In this document: piece by piece, positions 1 through 11,974 of the stretch
How positions within the stretch are numbered: the stretch's first letter is position 1
Layout: each line of letters begins with the position of its first letter
From: Spizellomyces punctatus DAOM BR117
Lineage: Eukaryota > Chytridiomycota > Chytridiomycetes > Spizellomycetales > Spizellomycetaceae
NCBI RefSeq assembly: GCF_000182565.1
Contig: NW_015971546.1
Coordinates: forward strand, 62,001-126,000
DNA length: 64,000 nucleotides
Direction of reading: 5' to 3'
Position numbers and translations under genes: made by a program
Notes under the pieces: generated by a model
Told to the model about the DNA's origin: nothing
Databases searched by the model: none
The model's input: only the letters and a program-made list of their open reading frames with translations

Positions 1-257
1 TTGAGAAGGTGAAGCTTAAAGATCTTGTTAGACATGTTGGCTGTCCAAAATATTGCAAATTGATGCAAAGAAGGGAAGCGAAAGGAACTTGTCTTTTAAT
101 ACTTGTAAGGAGGTCGACAAGTGGGGAAGTGAAGCTGAGTTTATTATTTATTTATACTTGAATGACTCATCAAACGATAAGGGCAATAATGGCGCGTGTT
201 CAATATCCACGGTCACAGCAGTGTTCTCCAGACTGAGCGACGACCACCACGTCTGCC

Positions 258-1612
258 ATGGGGCTGTTTGACAATCTTCCTCCGCCTGTGCATACAACTC
301 CACCACCAGCGGCAACCACATCTAGCCTCTTTGGGTCTCTTCCACCGGCATCATCTCAGAAACGAAAGGCCTCTTCCGAGCTCTCGCCCAATGAGCCAAC
401 AGCTAAACGTCCGTCCAGTGGAGCAACTTGCGAGCTTACTCCACAGCAAGCCAACAGTCTTCCTTCCGTAAAGGGTCACGCATGTACCTGTAAAGGGCGG
501 AGAGAGTACCAACAGGACCGATTCGTGTCTTTTGACGCCGACTGTGAGGAATTGACGGCTCTGCTAAAGGCACCCTTGGTGGTTGCAGAGAAGGAAACAC
601 AGTCAAGAACAACGTCGTGGTTCACCCGCATTGCATATTATGGTGTTTTTGATGGACATGGTGGATCCCTTGTGTCTACATTCTGTGAACAACACCTACA
701 CCAACATCTGATCAAGTTCCTCTCGCGACCACCCCCAATGGTCCCCACCGAATCCACTGAAACCAAAACCGGGAAAAGAAAAGAATCCCCAACGGCCGCT
801 ACCATTCGCTCTTGCGTTCTTGATGCTTTTAAAGCGTGCGATGGAGAGATTCTTTCGACTTGGCCTGAAGGACGGGACGGGGCGGTGGGAATCATAGCTC
901 TTGTGGTGGACGAGTGGATTTGTATTGCGTGGCTAGGGGATTGCAAAGGCGTTTGGTGTAAGAAGGATGAGAAGAGTGGGTGGACGGCCGTGTGTTTGAC
1001 AAGGGATCATATACCAACAGTGTGGGAGGAGAGAAGGCGAATTCAAAAAGGTTCGATTGAACTCTTTCTGTTTTGATCTCTGACCGCTTTTATTGACTTG
1101 TTTCCACATTCAGCTGGAGGATACGTTAAAGATGGTCGTGTACTTGGTAGCTTGGAGGTAACACCCTTCTGGGGAAATAACCGGCATGGTCCTGCACGGA
1201 CGAATGGCAAATAGGCCCGAACATCCTCTGTAATGCAATATTACTAACATCTCTCCCTATTCTGCTTGTGGGTATGCTCATCTTCTAGGTGTCCCGCGCT
1301 TTCGGTGATGCTCGCTTCAAGCGGTACGGCGTAATATCTACACCTGATATCATAGCCAGACCACTGTCCCCTGGTGTACTGATCCTTGCATGTGATGGAG
1401 TGTGGAAGGCATTAACGGTAGATCAGGTGAGAAATATTGTTGAAGATGAGTTTGGGAGAGACGATAAAGTACCTTGGGGTGAGCGGGCTGCAGAAGCGGT
1501 GGTGAAAGAGGCTGTTGTAAAGGGTGCTGATGACAATGTGACGGTGATCGTCATTGTCATTGGGATGAACGGTGACGAGCAGAACGGATGCGCGTCAACT
1601 ATAGTCAAATAA
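258..1612 (+). CDS. PP2C-type protein phosphatase, ILKAP-like
   Basis: Three exons (258-1050, 1114-1157, 1289-1612) give 386 residues. The PP2C metal-binding motif GVFDGHGG lies near residue 131. WLGDCKG, ACDGVWK and ADDNVTVIV follow in the usual order. Splicing restores RIQKAGGYVKDGRVLGSLEV across two junctions, which matches the signature of the integrin-linked-kinase-associated phosphatase (ILKAP) subgroup. The first 70 residues are Pro/Ser-rich with a basic KRKASS stretch and look disordered; this part is also variable in animal ILKAP. The family consists of Mn/Mg-dependent Ser/Thr phosphatases acting in the cytosol or nucleus. The start at 258 is the first in-frame ATG. The substrate is unknown here. 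Confidence 0.9.
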
Positions 1613-1679
1613 TATCAATATTACAGTCTATTGTACAGAATGTTGTATAAAAGTATGAGAGCTACAATTCCATAAGCGG

Positions 1680-3732
1680 TCATGCGACGGACGTAATATC
1701 TTCAACACCGATCTGTCCTCTTTTTGTCAGACCTCTTTTAGCTCTCCAAGCCAGCTTTTTCCAGCGTTTGCTGACGGAAGCTCTAAAGGCTTTCCATTTG
1801 GATACTCGTTGGGTCACGTCGGATACTAGAGTCAGAGTCGATGCGTCTTGGGTTTGTGGCAGCATTCTTGATGATGATGCAAGTAATTGACGGAGATGGG
1901 CTATTTCAGATTCTAGGGATAGGATCCTAAGAGGAAAACGGATAAGGCAAATAGTCGAATGGTCGAATAGTCGAATGGTGACAGCCTATTCAAATCAACG
2001 TACCGTCGAGATTGCAGATCAATATTAACCCTCGCCCTCAATGCGACTTTTTTGGCTCGCTCAGCGAACCGCAATGTTCCCATGGTCTCTTCATAGCAAC
2101 TGCCAGCAGGTGTGGCACAGGCAATCATGACCGTCAATGCATTCCCGCCCAGACTATCGGAGAGGAGATACGTGAGCTTGCTGTCACGGTAAGAAACGTG
2201 CTGTGTGGGCGTCCGCGTCTGGGAGGACAGGGCGCTGATAACATTCCCAAGGGCGAGAAGGGATTGGTTGATACTGCCACCTTCTTTAAGTCGGGTTCCT
2301 GTTGCGCCCGTGCTGGTCACTCGTTCGGATCCTGTGGGTGTTGAGCGTGAGTCGCAGATATGGACAAGGCGCAAGCAAAAATAAACCTCCATGCCTGCCA
2401 GATCAACCAGATGGATCTTACTCCTCTTTCGCGTACCGAGTTCGTCTGCTTCTGATACTCCTCGCCGCCTTTGTATCTGTTCAATAGTGAACGTGAGAAC
2501 GGCGTGGGAACGAGAGGATACATCGTTCATGTTGGTTTCGCCGATCGTCCTCCGCCTGGCGCCTGCTTGCACAACTCGTACATAATCCTCCAAATCAACG
2601 ACTTCTCGTTGTGTCAATCCTTGAATGTACAACTCCTTGCCGGACAGTGAATCGGGGTCCATCCGAATGCGTAGGTCGGCTGGAATAATTGCAAAAAAGT
2701 AAAAGGTCAAATTTAACGGAGATCCGCGGCAGGCTTGTCTGTTCCCTTGGTACCTTGCGCCTCTTTATCACATAGCAAATCCGTAAGCGTCTCTTGGTAG
2801 ATCTCTACATAGCTAGCTTTGACACTGAACAGTGTGACATGCTCTGACTCTCCCCTAGCTTCGGATGCCGTGACGCGCTGGATATGGTCTACCAGGTCAG
2901 CAGCTACGCGCAGAATAATGCCGCGGTCTGCTGGGTCCGTTGGCGGTGCATCAAAAGACGTCGGCTTGTATCCTTCCATGGTGAAGGTTTTCCCAGATGC
3001 AGTTTGGCCCTGTCCAGGTAAAATCAGATTGGGTGAAGTTCAACGTCTTAGAGCAAAAGCAGTACTACCCACATAGGCGAAGACGCAACCATTGTATCCT
3101 TTCAAGCATTTGCGAACCACTCCCTTGACCATCTGATCATAAACTTGAGCAGTAGAATCGTCTTCTGCAAACACTGCATCGAATGCAAACTCCTTCTGAC
3201 CCCGGCGTCCTGTAGGATCCGATATACAGATTGAATCTGGGGCTGATGGGCTTATTGTTATGCAATTTTCTCCAGCTGGTAAGGGTGGGACGCCGCGTAA
3301 AGGTTTCAATATATTCGTCTGAGCTGAAGAAACAGAGAGGGAGCGAATGGATGGTGTACGTGGGAGAGTGTCTGGAATAGATGGCCGACGGAATGGTAGA
3401 GGAGTTGGTGGTAGAAGAGGAGTTCGACATCTGCTTGCTTGCCGAGATGGGTGGGATGGTCTATATGTGGGCATAGGTCTCACTCGGACGGCCACCTGAA
3501 TGCGTTGAGAGGCTGGTGGTAGCAACGCGTCTTCAGATGTATCACTAGAGGGCACCTTGTTGTTGGATGAGATGCAAGATAGCGGTTCAGCGGCCGGGGC
3601 TGCATATTTCTCATTGTCCCCATCTGCAGAAGGTGGTGGTGAGCTCGATATGCAAGGCCTAGCGGTGTATTCTTCCCTTGCGTTGGATGATGTAAATCTG
3701 TAACTAGGTGCAGATGGCGGACGAGAGTTCAT
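1680..3732 (-). CDS. Kinesin motor-domain protein
   Basis: Five exons (3732-3073, 3009-2718, 2679-2395, 2331-2004, 1926-1680) give 603 residues. The motor starts at about residue 80 (QVAVRVRP). The P-loop FAYGQTASGKTFTMEG is rebuilt across the first junction. Switch I (NDVSSRSHAV) and switch II (DLAGSERVTSTGATG) follow, then the terminal motor helix SYRDSKLTYLLSDSLGGN. A proline/serine-rich N-terminus precedes the motor. After it there is only a short neck/coiled coil and a basic tail of about 75 residues, so this is a compact N-kinesin. The kinesin subfamily is not clear. The exon 3/4 junction needs a GC-AG intron (2394-2332) to give the invariant DLAGSER. The second intron is only 38 nt. 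One other intron carries a short TCGAATGG/TCGAATAG repeat. Confidence 0.88.
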
Positions 3733-4367
3733 GTTGGTTTTTGCAGTCCCAAAAGCTCATATAGCTGCTTGCGTCAAGATGGCTTTTGACTGCCTGTTCT
3801 CGCCACCCACGTGAAAGATGCTCAACCACTAGACCAACGTCCAACTGCCCAAAGCAGAACTCCGATTCATTAAGCCAATTATGGTCATGCTTTGCCAAGC
3901 AAGTACGTCAGCCATCCCCGCGATTTCGTGGGGTCGGACCCTTTGACTGTCGTGACGTCCCACAGGAAAAAAATAGTCATTTTTCCACATTGTTGGAACC
4001 CGGAGCCTCCGCAATTTTACCGGCAAAAACCAAACTCCTTATCGTGGATCCCACGGTTCCAACAGGTTGGCCACTCACTGTGCCACCATCCAAAGGCACA
4101 GAGATGCAATGCTTACGCTGTGCCGACACGTGCAACTGTGTTACGCGACTGGCAGAAGGGGATTTGAAATATCGAAGATGGATGAGGGGGTTTAAAAAAA
4201 AAACAAAAAAAAGTAAAGTGTGCCCATTTCCCCCACCATCCCATCCTTGTTCAGGACGGACCCTTCCGAAGGCTCACTGTTACGGATATTGACGGACGGA
4301 CCCTGTAGACGTCCTTTCTAACCGTGTGTGGATTGTCCATCGGCTTTCGTCACTTGCAGACACAGAT
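3733..4367. other. Intergenic region between divergent kinesin and GCL genes
   Basis: No convincing gene is present between the two start codons; open frames here are short and without recognisable features. It should hold both promoters. It contains a perfect 10-bp inverted repeat (3991-4000 with 4055-4064), an A-rich run around 4195-4214, and a stretch on the minus strand at about 3803-3840 that resembles the 5' half of a tRNA-Glu. Confidence 0.5.
3991..4064. repeat. 10-bp perfect inverted repeat
   Basis: TGTTGGAACC at 3991-4000 is answered by GGTTCCAACA at 4055-4064, with 54 bases between the arms. It lies in the shared upstream region of two divergent genes. A regulatory role is possible, but the repeat could also be chance. 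Confidence 0.4.
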
Positions 4368-6895
4368 ATGGGCTTGTTGTCGCTCGGTACTCCACTTCCT
4401 TGGGCGGAGGCACGAAAACACGCGGACCATGTTAGAGAACACGGCATTGTACAGTTTCTAAACATTTGGAATAGAATAAAGAAGCGGAGAAAGGACCATT
4501 TGCTCTGGGGTGATGAAGTACGTTGACGATCTGGCATGAACCACTTTTGTATTAGCCGTGAATGGCGACGTTTGTCGGCGTCTTCACTCGAACTGGTCGC
4601 ATCGCTCCTCACCTTTGAACGATCTCTTTCTAGATCGAGTATATTGTTGTATATTTTGATGATGATAAGAAGCGAGTCAAGGTGTCTCTTCGCGCACACG
4701 ATGCGCTCGAAAAGTTACAAAAGATTGAGACGGACGCGATACTCAGGGGGTGAGTGGGCTCGGACAAGTTCAAAGGAAAAATGGCGAGAGTTGACGGGTA
4801 TTCGTTGGAAGTGATGTGCCCGAGAGCTCTTGGAAGCCAGAATATGGCCGATACATGTTAGAAGGCACTCCGGGACTTCCGTACGGTTATACGCTGGATG
4901 ACGTGTTGGGCGTGGAGAATAATATGATGCGAAGGTGAGCAAGCCACGGACGATCAACTTTTTAATAACCTTATTGGTGACCCTGATGACATGTGTAGAC
5001 GAAAATTGGCAACTTCCATGCTTCGGCCAAATGAAGCCGTTCTAACGATGACAAACTTCCCACGCCTGGGCTCTTGCCACTTCACCGAGCCAGATGCGGT
5101 CGCTACACCAGATCGAGGAGCGAGCATGAGTCTTTTCATACCCGAAGAAGCCATCAACCCTCATGCGCGATTCCCAACTCTTACCGCCAACATTAGATTG
5201 CGGCGTGGATCAAAGGTTGCTATCAATATGCCTATACTTAAAGATACAAACACTCCCTCCCCATGGCTTGAGCCTGCCCCAGCATGCCTTGCGAGCAGCT
5301 TGACGAAATCCCTTCCCGATGCTATCGCGGCGGGATGCTCCAACGGAACTGTGAAGGAGACGGTAGAGGTGGCAAAACATCTGGACAAGGGCGCGCTTCC
5401 TCCATTGCCGGATCTTGTACCTGATGCACTTCCAGATCATATTTACATGGATGCAATGTGCTTTGGGATGGGATGTTGCTGCCTTCAGGTCACGTTTCAG
5501 GCCTGCTCGGTGGAGGAGGCGAGACGGCTGTACGATCAACTGGCCGTTGTGGCACCCATTATGATGGCCATCTCCGCTGGTGCACCGATTTTCCGTGGGT
5601 ATCTGGCTGATGTTGACTGCCGATGGAACGTAATTGCAGGCAGTGTTGATGACCGGACAGTCGAAGAGCGTGGGCTGAAGCCATTGAGCGAGTCCCGGTT
5701 CAAGATCAGCAAATCTCGCTACGACTCCATCTCTTGCTACCTTTCTCCAGGACCTAATTATTCTGGAGGATGCGTACTACCTGAAGAAGGGGCGCCAGCG
5801 GTGAATGACGTAGCCGCCGGGCCATCTAAGGGCATGGAGTATTACAAGGAAAAGTACAACGATATCAATCCTCCATACGATAAAGATATATACCAAAAGC
5901 TCGTTGCGGGTGGAGTGGATGACCTTCTTGCCAAGCACTACGCCCATCTCTTTATTCGTGATCCGCTGGTCATTTTCCAGGAACTGTTGGAGCAAGATGA
6001 CCAACTGAGTTCGGATCATTTCGAAAACATCCAGTCGACCAACTGGCAAACGATGCGCTTTAAGCCACCCTCACCGACCACCCCAAATATTGGCTGGAGA
6101 GTGGAGTTCCGTAGTATGGAAATCCAGCTGACTGATCGTGAAAACGCTGCATTTGCGATCTTTGTTGTGCTTCTTGTGAGAGCAATCTTGAGTTTCGATC
6201 TCAACTTGTACATCCCTTTGAGCAAGGTATTTTCCGTTTAAACTATATACATATACATATACGGCTTTTCTAATCTTAGTTCACAGGTCGACGAAAACAT
6301 GCGACGGGCCCACAACCGGGGAGCAGTGTTACGAGAAAAGTTTTGGTTCCGGCAAAACATCATTGGGGACAAGAACAGGAGACTTGCGGATCTTGGATGC
6401 AGATGCAATGGTGTGTCTAACCAAACGGTTGGCGAAGCCATTTACGGATCAGGATATGTTGACGGAGTTGCTGCGGGAGACGAAGACGAGGATGCATGCG
6501 TTGAGATGACCATTGATGAGATTATCAATGGAAAGGTACTGTAGACATACCTGGGTTAGATTTTTATCAAAGATGGTGAGACTGATCAAAGCAACCTCAT
6601 GTTCCTATAGCCATCGGCTCATTATCTAGGACTCGTCCCTCTCGTGCGAAGATACCTCGCAATCCATCAACCCGCCATAAGTCAAACAACCCGCGAAAAA
6701 CTCGACCTATACATCGACCTCGTCTCTCGCAAAGCCTCCGGAGACCTGAAGACAGGTGCAACGTGGATACGCGAGTTTGTGACAAGTCATCCAAGCTACA
6801 AAAAGGATTCTGTAGTAAACGAGGACATTACATGGGACTTGTGCCAGGCGATTAATGGGTTGGCGGGGAAAGAGGTTAAAGGGTTAAATTGTTAG
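4368..6895 (+). CDS. GCLC: Glutamate-cysteine ligase, catalytic subunit
   Basis: Six exons (4368-4517, 4634-4749, 4812-4934, 4999-6226, 6287-6535, 6611-6895) give 716 residues. This is the first and rate-limiting enzyme of glutathione synthesis, joining L-glutamate to L-cysteine with ATP in the cytosol. Eukaryotic GCL signatures follow in order: MGLLSLGTPLPWAEARKHAD at the start, WGDEIEY, EYGRYMLEGTPG, MTNFPRLG, DHIYMDAMCFGMGCCCLQV, DCRWNVIAGSVDDRT, SKSRYDSI, HFENIQSTNWQTMRFKPPSP and GWRVEFRSMEIQLTD. The protein is longer than the human one (637 residues), mainly through inserts near residues 226-265 (before DHIYMDAM) and 365-390. The start matches the conserved N-terminus of the family. Confidence 0.96.
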
Positions 6896-8244
6896 GTGTA
6901 GTAGCCAGCAACTAGGGACGCTGTGATTGGACTCGAGTGTGGGGCTTCGGTACCTGCTTCATTTTAGATATAAAATGGGAGGGCTGTAGCGTTAACGACT
7001 GGAAAATTAGTAAGATGTTGGTTGCATTTTTTTTAGTAAGCTTTGGCTCATTGTCTGCAATGCGGGGGGCGGGGGGAGGTAACAGTGACAATTGAAAACT
7101 ATATATTCATACTAGACGATGCAAAAGGGAAATGTCTGCATTCTCCAACAATAGCTAGTGGCTGACGAGAATCTACACTTTGAATCGGTGTGCTTTCTTC
7201 ATTTTACATATCATCCCGCAAGCACAAATTCAACATATACCACCAAGACAGATCCACCCCACCGTCGACTGCAATAATCATAATGCCAAACAAATTTTCC
7301 AAGAACCTCATGCATTTCGCCTAGGGCGCCGATTCATTCTCATCGTTTTTGGCCTTCATCCTTTGATAGTGCTTTCTAACCGAGACTGTAGTGCGATCCG
7401 TACCGTAAATCTCGTTCAAGGTTTTGGCTATGGTGGGAAAAGTATCGCCTCTTTTGATTCCATACAGTATGGATCCATTTTCTGACATGGACCACTAATG
7501 CATATAGCGTTAGATTGCGGTAGACTTTGGTGGATACATAGTCTCTAACATACTTCGCGCGGCATGATGTTCCTTTTTGTTTTTAATGTCGTAAGATAAT
7601 TGCCAGATGCACAAGCGACACGATCAGTAGTAGTATCAAAACAAGAGACAAGAGCAAATGCGGGTAGGGTACACGGTTAGGAAACTGGTCAGGGCGGGTA
7701 CAGCTTTTATCACAATCTTTGATAATTCTTTATTTTCGCTTGGCTATAATGTGCATACGAAAGCTGCAAGGGGTTCCTAAGACCCGCAGGCACTCTGTGA
7801 CGTTATTTTCTTTCATTCATATCTCTGTTGCTAAATCTACTTATCATCGCAAGATCAATATAAACAAACGTAAATTATACACTAGGTAGATACTTGTACA
7901 TATTTTAACTAGTATTGAAACTGTTAAATCATCATTATTGCCTGCTTTAAGTATCTAAAGAATGGCTTTATTTAAGAAATATAATGATAGAGGCTAAGGC
8001 GGCTTTCAATTTCAGAAAGGGGTTTTATACTATCATGTGATATCTCCAATATAAATGATGAAAGGTAGAGATTGTGGAAGCTTTTGGATGAGCTTGCCAT
8101 GGCTTGCTGAATTACAACAGAGCATGTAGAGTGTAACAATGGCAACACGGAGGAGGGACCGTTGCAACCCGTTTAGTTATCCTCGAAGCTAACTGCAACT
8201 GTCTTCGTTTATTTCTGTCAGTTTTTTTTTGGAGACAAGGAACC
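6896..8244. other. Intergenic stretch, no gene seen
   Basis: About 1.3 kb of AT-rich DNA after the GCL gene. Open frames are at most about 100 codons (for example 7180-7485 on +) and show no domain, codon-bias or splice support. The last part should contain the promoter of the small SANT-like gene; a T-run lies at 8222-8230 just before its start. Confidence 0.5.
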
Positions 8245-8811
8245 ATGCATAGCAAAAATCACCAATCCCCAAACGCCGAGACGCAGATGAAGACCGAGAC
8301 GGACGAGGTAGACATCCCAGGCGAGCGCAAATCGGTAATCATGATTCTCCAACGATCGTTATCACTTCCCACGTATCATTGCTGATTAACTTACCCCCAG
8401 CCTGTACCCGAATCACCTACCTGCAATTCTGATTTGCGCAAGCTCTGGACAAAGGAAGAAGACACTGCGATAAAGGCAATGTTACTAATGGCGCCATCAG
8501 GTCCTCGTTCCGAAATGCGAAAAACTTTTGAAAAACTCTTTCCGGGTCGCTCGCGGCAAGCAATGGGTAAAAGAATAGAGAAAATGCAGAGGAAATTGAG
8601 AGCTGATGGAGAGAAAAATGGAAGCGTGTGTCGCCCGGAGAAGGCTCAACACCACTCGGTCAGTCCTGTTCCTAAACTAGAGGAGAGCTCCGATTGCGAT
8701 GATATCACCATACCGAAGCGTCCCTTGCGGCAGGCCGGGAAGAAAGGAGAAGTTAACCGTCGTATAAACTTGCAAGAGTTTTTGGACAAGACAAAGGAAT
8801 TTGAAATTTGA
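8245..8811 (+). CDS. Small SANT/Myb-like protein
   Basis: Two exons (8245-8334 and 8401-8811) give 166 residues. A single SANT/Myb-like repeat covers about residues 41-85. It begins LRKLWTKEEDTAIKAML and ends in a basic helix (GRSRQAMGKRIEKMQRKL), typical of a helix-turn-helix that binds DNA or histone tails. The N-terminus is acidic, and the C-terminal half is basic and probably disordered. This suggests a chromatin or transcription factor subunit, but no specific family is recognised. It stands alone between two larger gaps. The intron has a good GTAATC donor and a CCCCCAG acceptor. Confidence 0.65.
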
Positions 8812-9187
8812 CCCGAGAAGAAACTTTCATGCCAATATTTGCAGCAAAATAGCTTGTGGTTTTACTTGTTCTTTCCTTTGGAGCCGAGACAAACTGTGTA
8901 AATTGTGCTTGCTCATCCACAGCAACAGATGTATTTTGTATAGTGTCCTTTAAGTTTCTGTGAATTGCCCAGTCATGTGTATATATGCCGGGTGCATCTG
9001 CCCAGCACTTTGAAATATACTTTGATTGCAACAATACGACAATGCATGGAATTCATCTGCTTGTTCTCAAGAAAATCATCACATCGCGCATCAACTTGTG
9101 TATTCAACAAACGTTATGATCAGAGGCTACTTCGGACCCGCCAAAGTTGCCCACATACTCTACAAATCTTCTACATATCTATATATA
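8812..9187. other. Convergent 3' region between SANT-like and amylase genes
   Basis: Tail-to-tail intergenic space of about 375 bases. No open frame with support is seen. It should hold the 3' untranslated regions of both genes. Confidence 0.5.
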
Positions 9188-10867
9188 TCATACTGAGGTC
9201 TTGTTCCTTTTCACAACACGGCGGGCCCCGTTGAAATTTTGGGCCACATACACTTTGGGTTCGCCGCGAAGCGTGATGCTGATGGTACTTCCTGAGACGG
9301 TGACACGGTCGTTTGAATCAAGAGCATTGACAAGAACTAGATAGATATGATGGACGAGTTAGTTGGACGAAAAAGCGTCCGATTTATGCAGATCAGGGAC
9401 GGTACCTGTTCCAGCCGGGAATGGAGAAGCAATATTCTCTGTCACTTGTCCTTGGCTACCCACGTTGGTAAGAGCGACCAATACCGGTCCGCGACGGAAC
9501 GCGTGAAAGTTATCTTTTGTCCAAACGCTCGTGTGGACCGACTTGTGGAAAGCATCACCGGCTGTTGCGCGCACCTTGTTCAAAGCGGCAAAGAACTGAG
9601 TGGTCGTCGTGTTCTTGTAGTTGACGTACCAGAGAGGTTCTCTGTTTTCGGGATCTGCACCTCCAGCGTACTCTTGCTCAGTTCCTTGATACACGAATGG
9701 GATTCCATCTGTGAATAGGGCAAAGGCAAGGGCATTGCGGAGAAGGGCACGGTCGGGTTGCGTGAACAAGAACCTGCTGAGGTCATGGTTATCCACAAAG
9801 GTACCAAGGAGGTTGAGTTTATCTTGGCCGAACAGCCGGCGCATATCAGAGAGGTAGGTCTCAATGTTCCACATGGATTGCTTGCTCATAAAGACTTTTG
9901 CTGAAACATCATAGAATCCAAAGTTGAAGATACCGTCCATCGTGTCTTTGTAAGTTGCAAGCAAAGTCTTATCAAACTGGAAAGCTTCGCCAATAGCGTA
10001 GACCCCGGAACTACGGGCAAAATCCGGCCAAAAGCTCCGAGGAACATGCTTGACCGTGTCGACTCGAATTCCGTCAAAGTTGAACTCCTTGACAAGCCAG
10101 TTGACCCACTTGTTGAGTTCGTTTTTAACAAACGGGTTTTCAGTATTGAGATCGGGCAGCATTTTGTCCAGGCGGACGTCGTAAATGCACTTGTTTTCGA
10201 TGGCCTTGTCGTCATTGCGGTTGTAATCATCGTTCGTAATCGGTTGGAAAGGATGGAAGTGGTCAGGCCATTTATTGAAGGGCGCTGGGAAGGTTTGCAC
10301 GTCGTCATTGGGACCCAAGTGATTAGCCACAACTGTTGAGATGGCAGGAAGGATTAGTTGGGGACTTTGTTAAGTCGACTTGGCATGTACACTGACCATC
10401 AACCATCACCCAAATTCCTTGATCGTGAGCAGCTTTAACCAATCCCTTGAGGTCCTCTTTGGTACCAAACTTGTCATTGACATTGTAAAAGTTTTTAGCC
10501 CAGTATCCGTGGTATCCATCAGCGGTATCTACGTTGAAAAAAAGACGTATTATAAACCCAAACCATCAATGTCCAGTTAGGGAAAGCAGAACTCACTCTC
10601 AACGGTAGGACTGATCCAAATAGCATCAAAGCCCATGGATTTGATGTACGGCAACTTGTCCCGAATCCCATTCCATGTCCCACCACAATAGTTGAGCCGT
10701 TGCGGGCCATCGCATTGCCCAGGATAGGGTGCCCCGTTTGCCACAGCGAAGCGATCAGTCATAACCTGGTATACTGTGCGGGTGCGCCATTCCTGTGCAG
10801 TACCCGCTTCGACAAGGGCTGCAGAAGCAGCGAGGGCGACAAAAGCTGCTAGTGTGGTCTTGATCAT
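9188..10867 (-). CDS. Secreted alpha-amylase (GH13)
   Basis: Four exons (10867-10597, 10528-10397, 10332-9406, 9336-9188) give 492 residues, close to the size of fungal alpha-amylases. A signal peptide is visible at residues 1-22 (MIKTTLAAFVALAASAALVE). GH13 catalytic signatures are rebuilt across junctions: VMVDVVANH (region I), GIRVDTVKHV with the nucleophile Asp (region II), YAIGEAF with the acid/base Glu (region III) and FVDNHD with the stabilising Asp (region IV). DGYHGYWAKNFY also fits the family. The short last exon supplies the end of the C-terminal beta-sandwich domain. The enzyme would hydrolyse internal alpha-1,4 bonds of starch or glycogen outside the cell. Confidence 0.95.
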
Positions 10868-11974
10868 TGTTTGGACTTATGAGGTAGCAAGCTGAGCTGT
10901 GGAAATGGGCTGGGGGATGGTCAAGTACAGCAATTTTATAGCAGATTTAGCCAAGAACTACCATTGAGTTAAAAAAAAATAACACTGCCGACAAATTAAC
11001 ACCAACTCTCTTGGTCGCGTGCAAGTCTTGCTTTCGTCCAACTATCGTGGGTCGAACAAATGACGTCCCCTCCCCCGGCGGGCAACTCTTTTTAGGTTCC
11101 CAGTTTTTGGTGTTTGCGGTCCTTTTGTTTTTTGTTTTTGTCTGCGTGCGGAAACGCCCAATTTCAACACTTGCTAGATGTTAATTTTGAGTCCTGCCCA
11201 TTTTGCGCATTTGGCAGTTCTGCCCCACAGCCATAAAGAGTGAGCAAAACAACACTTTTTGCTGTTAATTTCCAAAGTAAAGCGTACTTACCAAAACCAC
11301 GTAGGGAGTCGCCGAAAGGTCAAAAAACAAAAAACTGCATCTACAAATGTCATTCAGCAAGTCGGTCCGCGCACAGGTGCTGGCATGGAGCGTCACGCGA
11401 GAAGGCAAACGTGTTGGCTTTTCACTTTCCACGATGGTCCATCTTTTTACAACTGATTCCGGATAATTTGGAACTTAGCGCGCGGCAAACTGCAAACACC
11501 TTAAGGGCAGAGCTTTGCATGCAAGAGCATTTGTGCGAAAGCTTGAAAGTTAACCAAACTTTAAACTTTGTCGCTCGTTCTGGGGAAAGTCTTCAGGTAA
11601 TGATGCACTGCAGAGCAGCCCTTGTTCAATAGGTTCTGCCGGACGTCTGTAATTTTGTTGTTGTCTTGGCAGCATAAGATTTCAAGTGCTACAGTGCAGT
11701 CGATTCAAGGTGTCTATTCGATACATCTCCTCAATAGTTGCTGCAGGGTAAAGTAAAACCTTAGACCTTGTGGACTGTCTTGGCATCAGAACTTTTCTAG
11801 TGCCACGGTGAAGTCGATTCATGATTTATATGCGCGACCTCGGAGATCTCATGAAAAAAAGTACTAGCTAGCATCAACTAATATTACTTCATAGATACAG
11901 ACATAATCAGGCATATAATACTTTCATAGACTACCAGCAGTAAGACTCAAATAAAAATATAAATTAGCAATCTT
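10868..11974. other. Intergenic stretch, no gene seen
   Basis: About 1.1 kb upstream of the amylase and downstream of the SDR gene. The open frame at 11240-11632 (+, 130 codons) has no recognisable motif, signal or splice site and is judged chance. The part next to 10868 should hold the amylase promoter. Confidence 0.45.
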
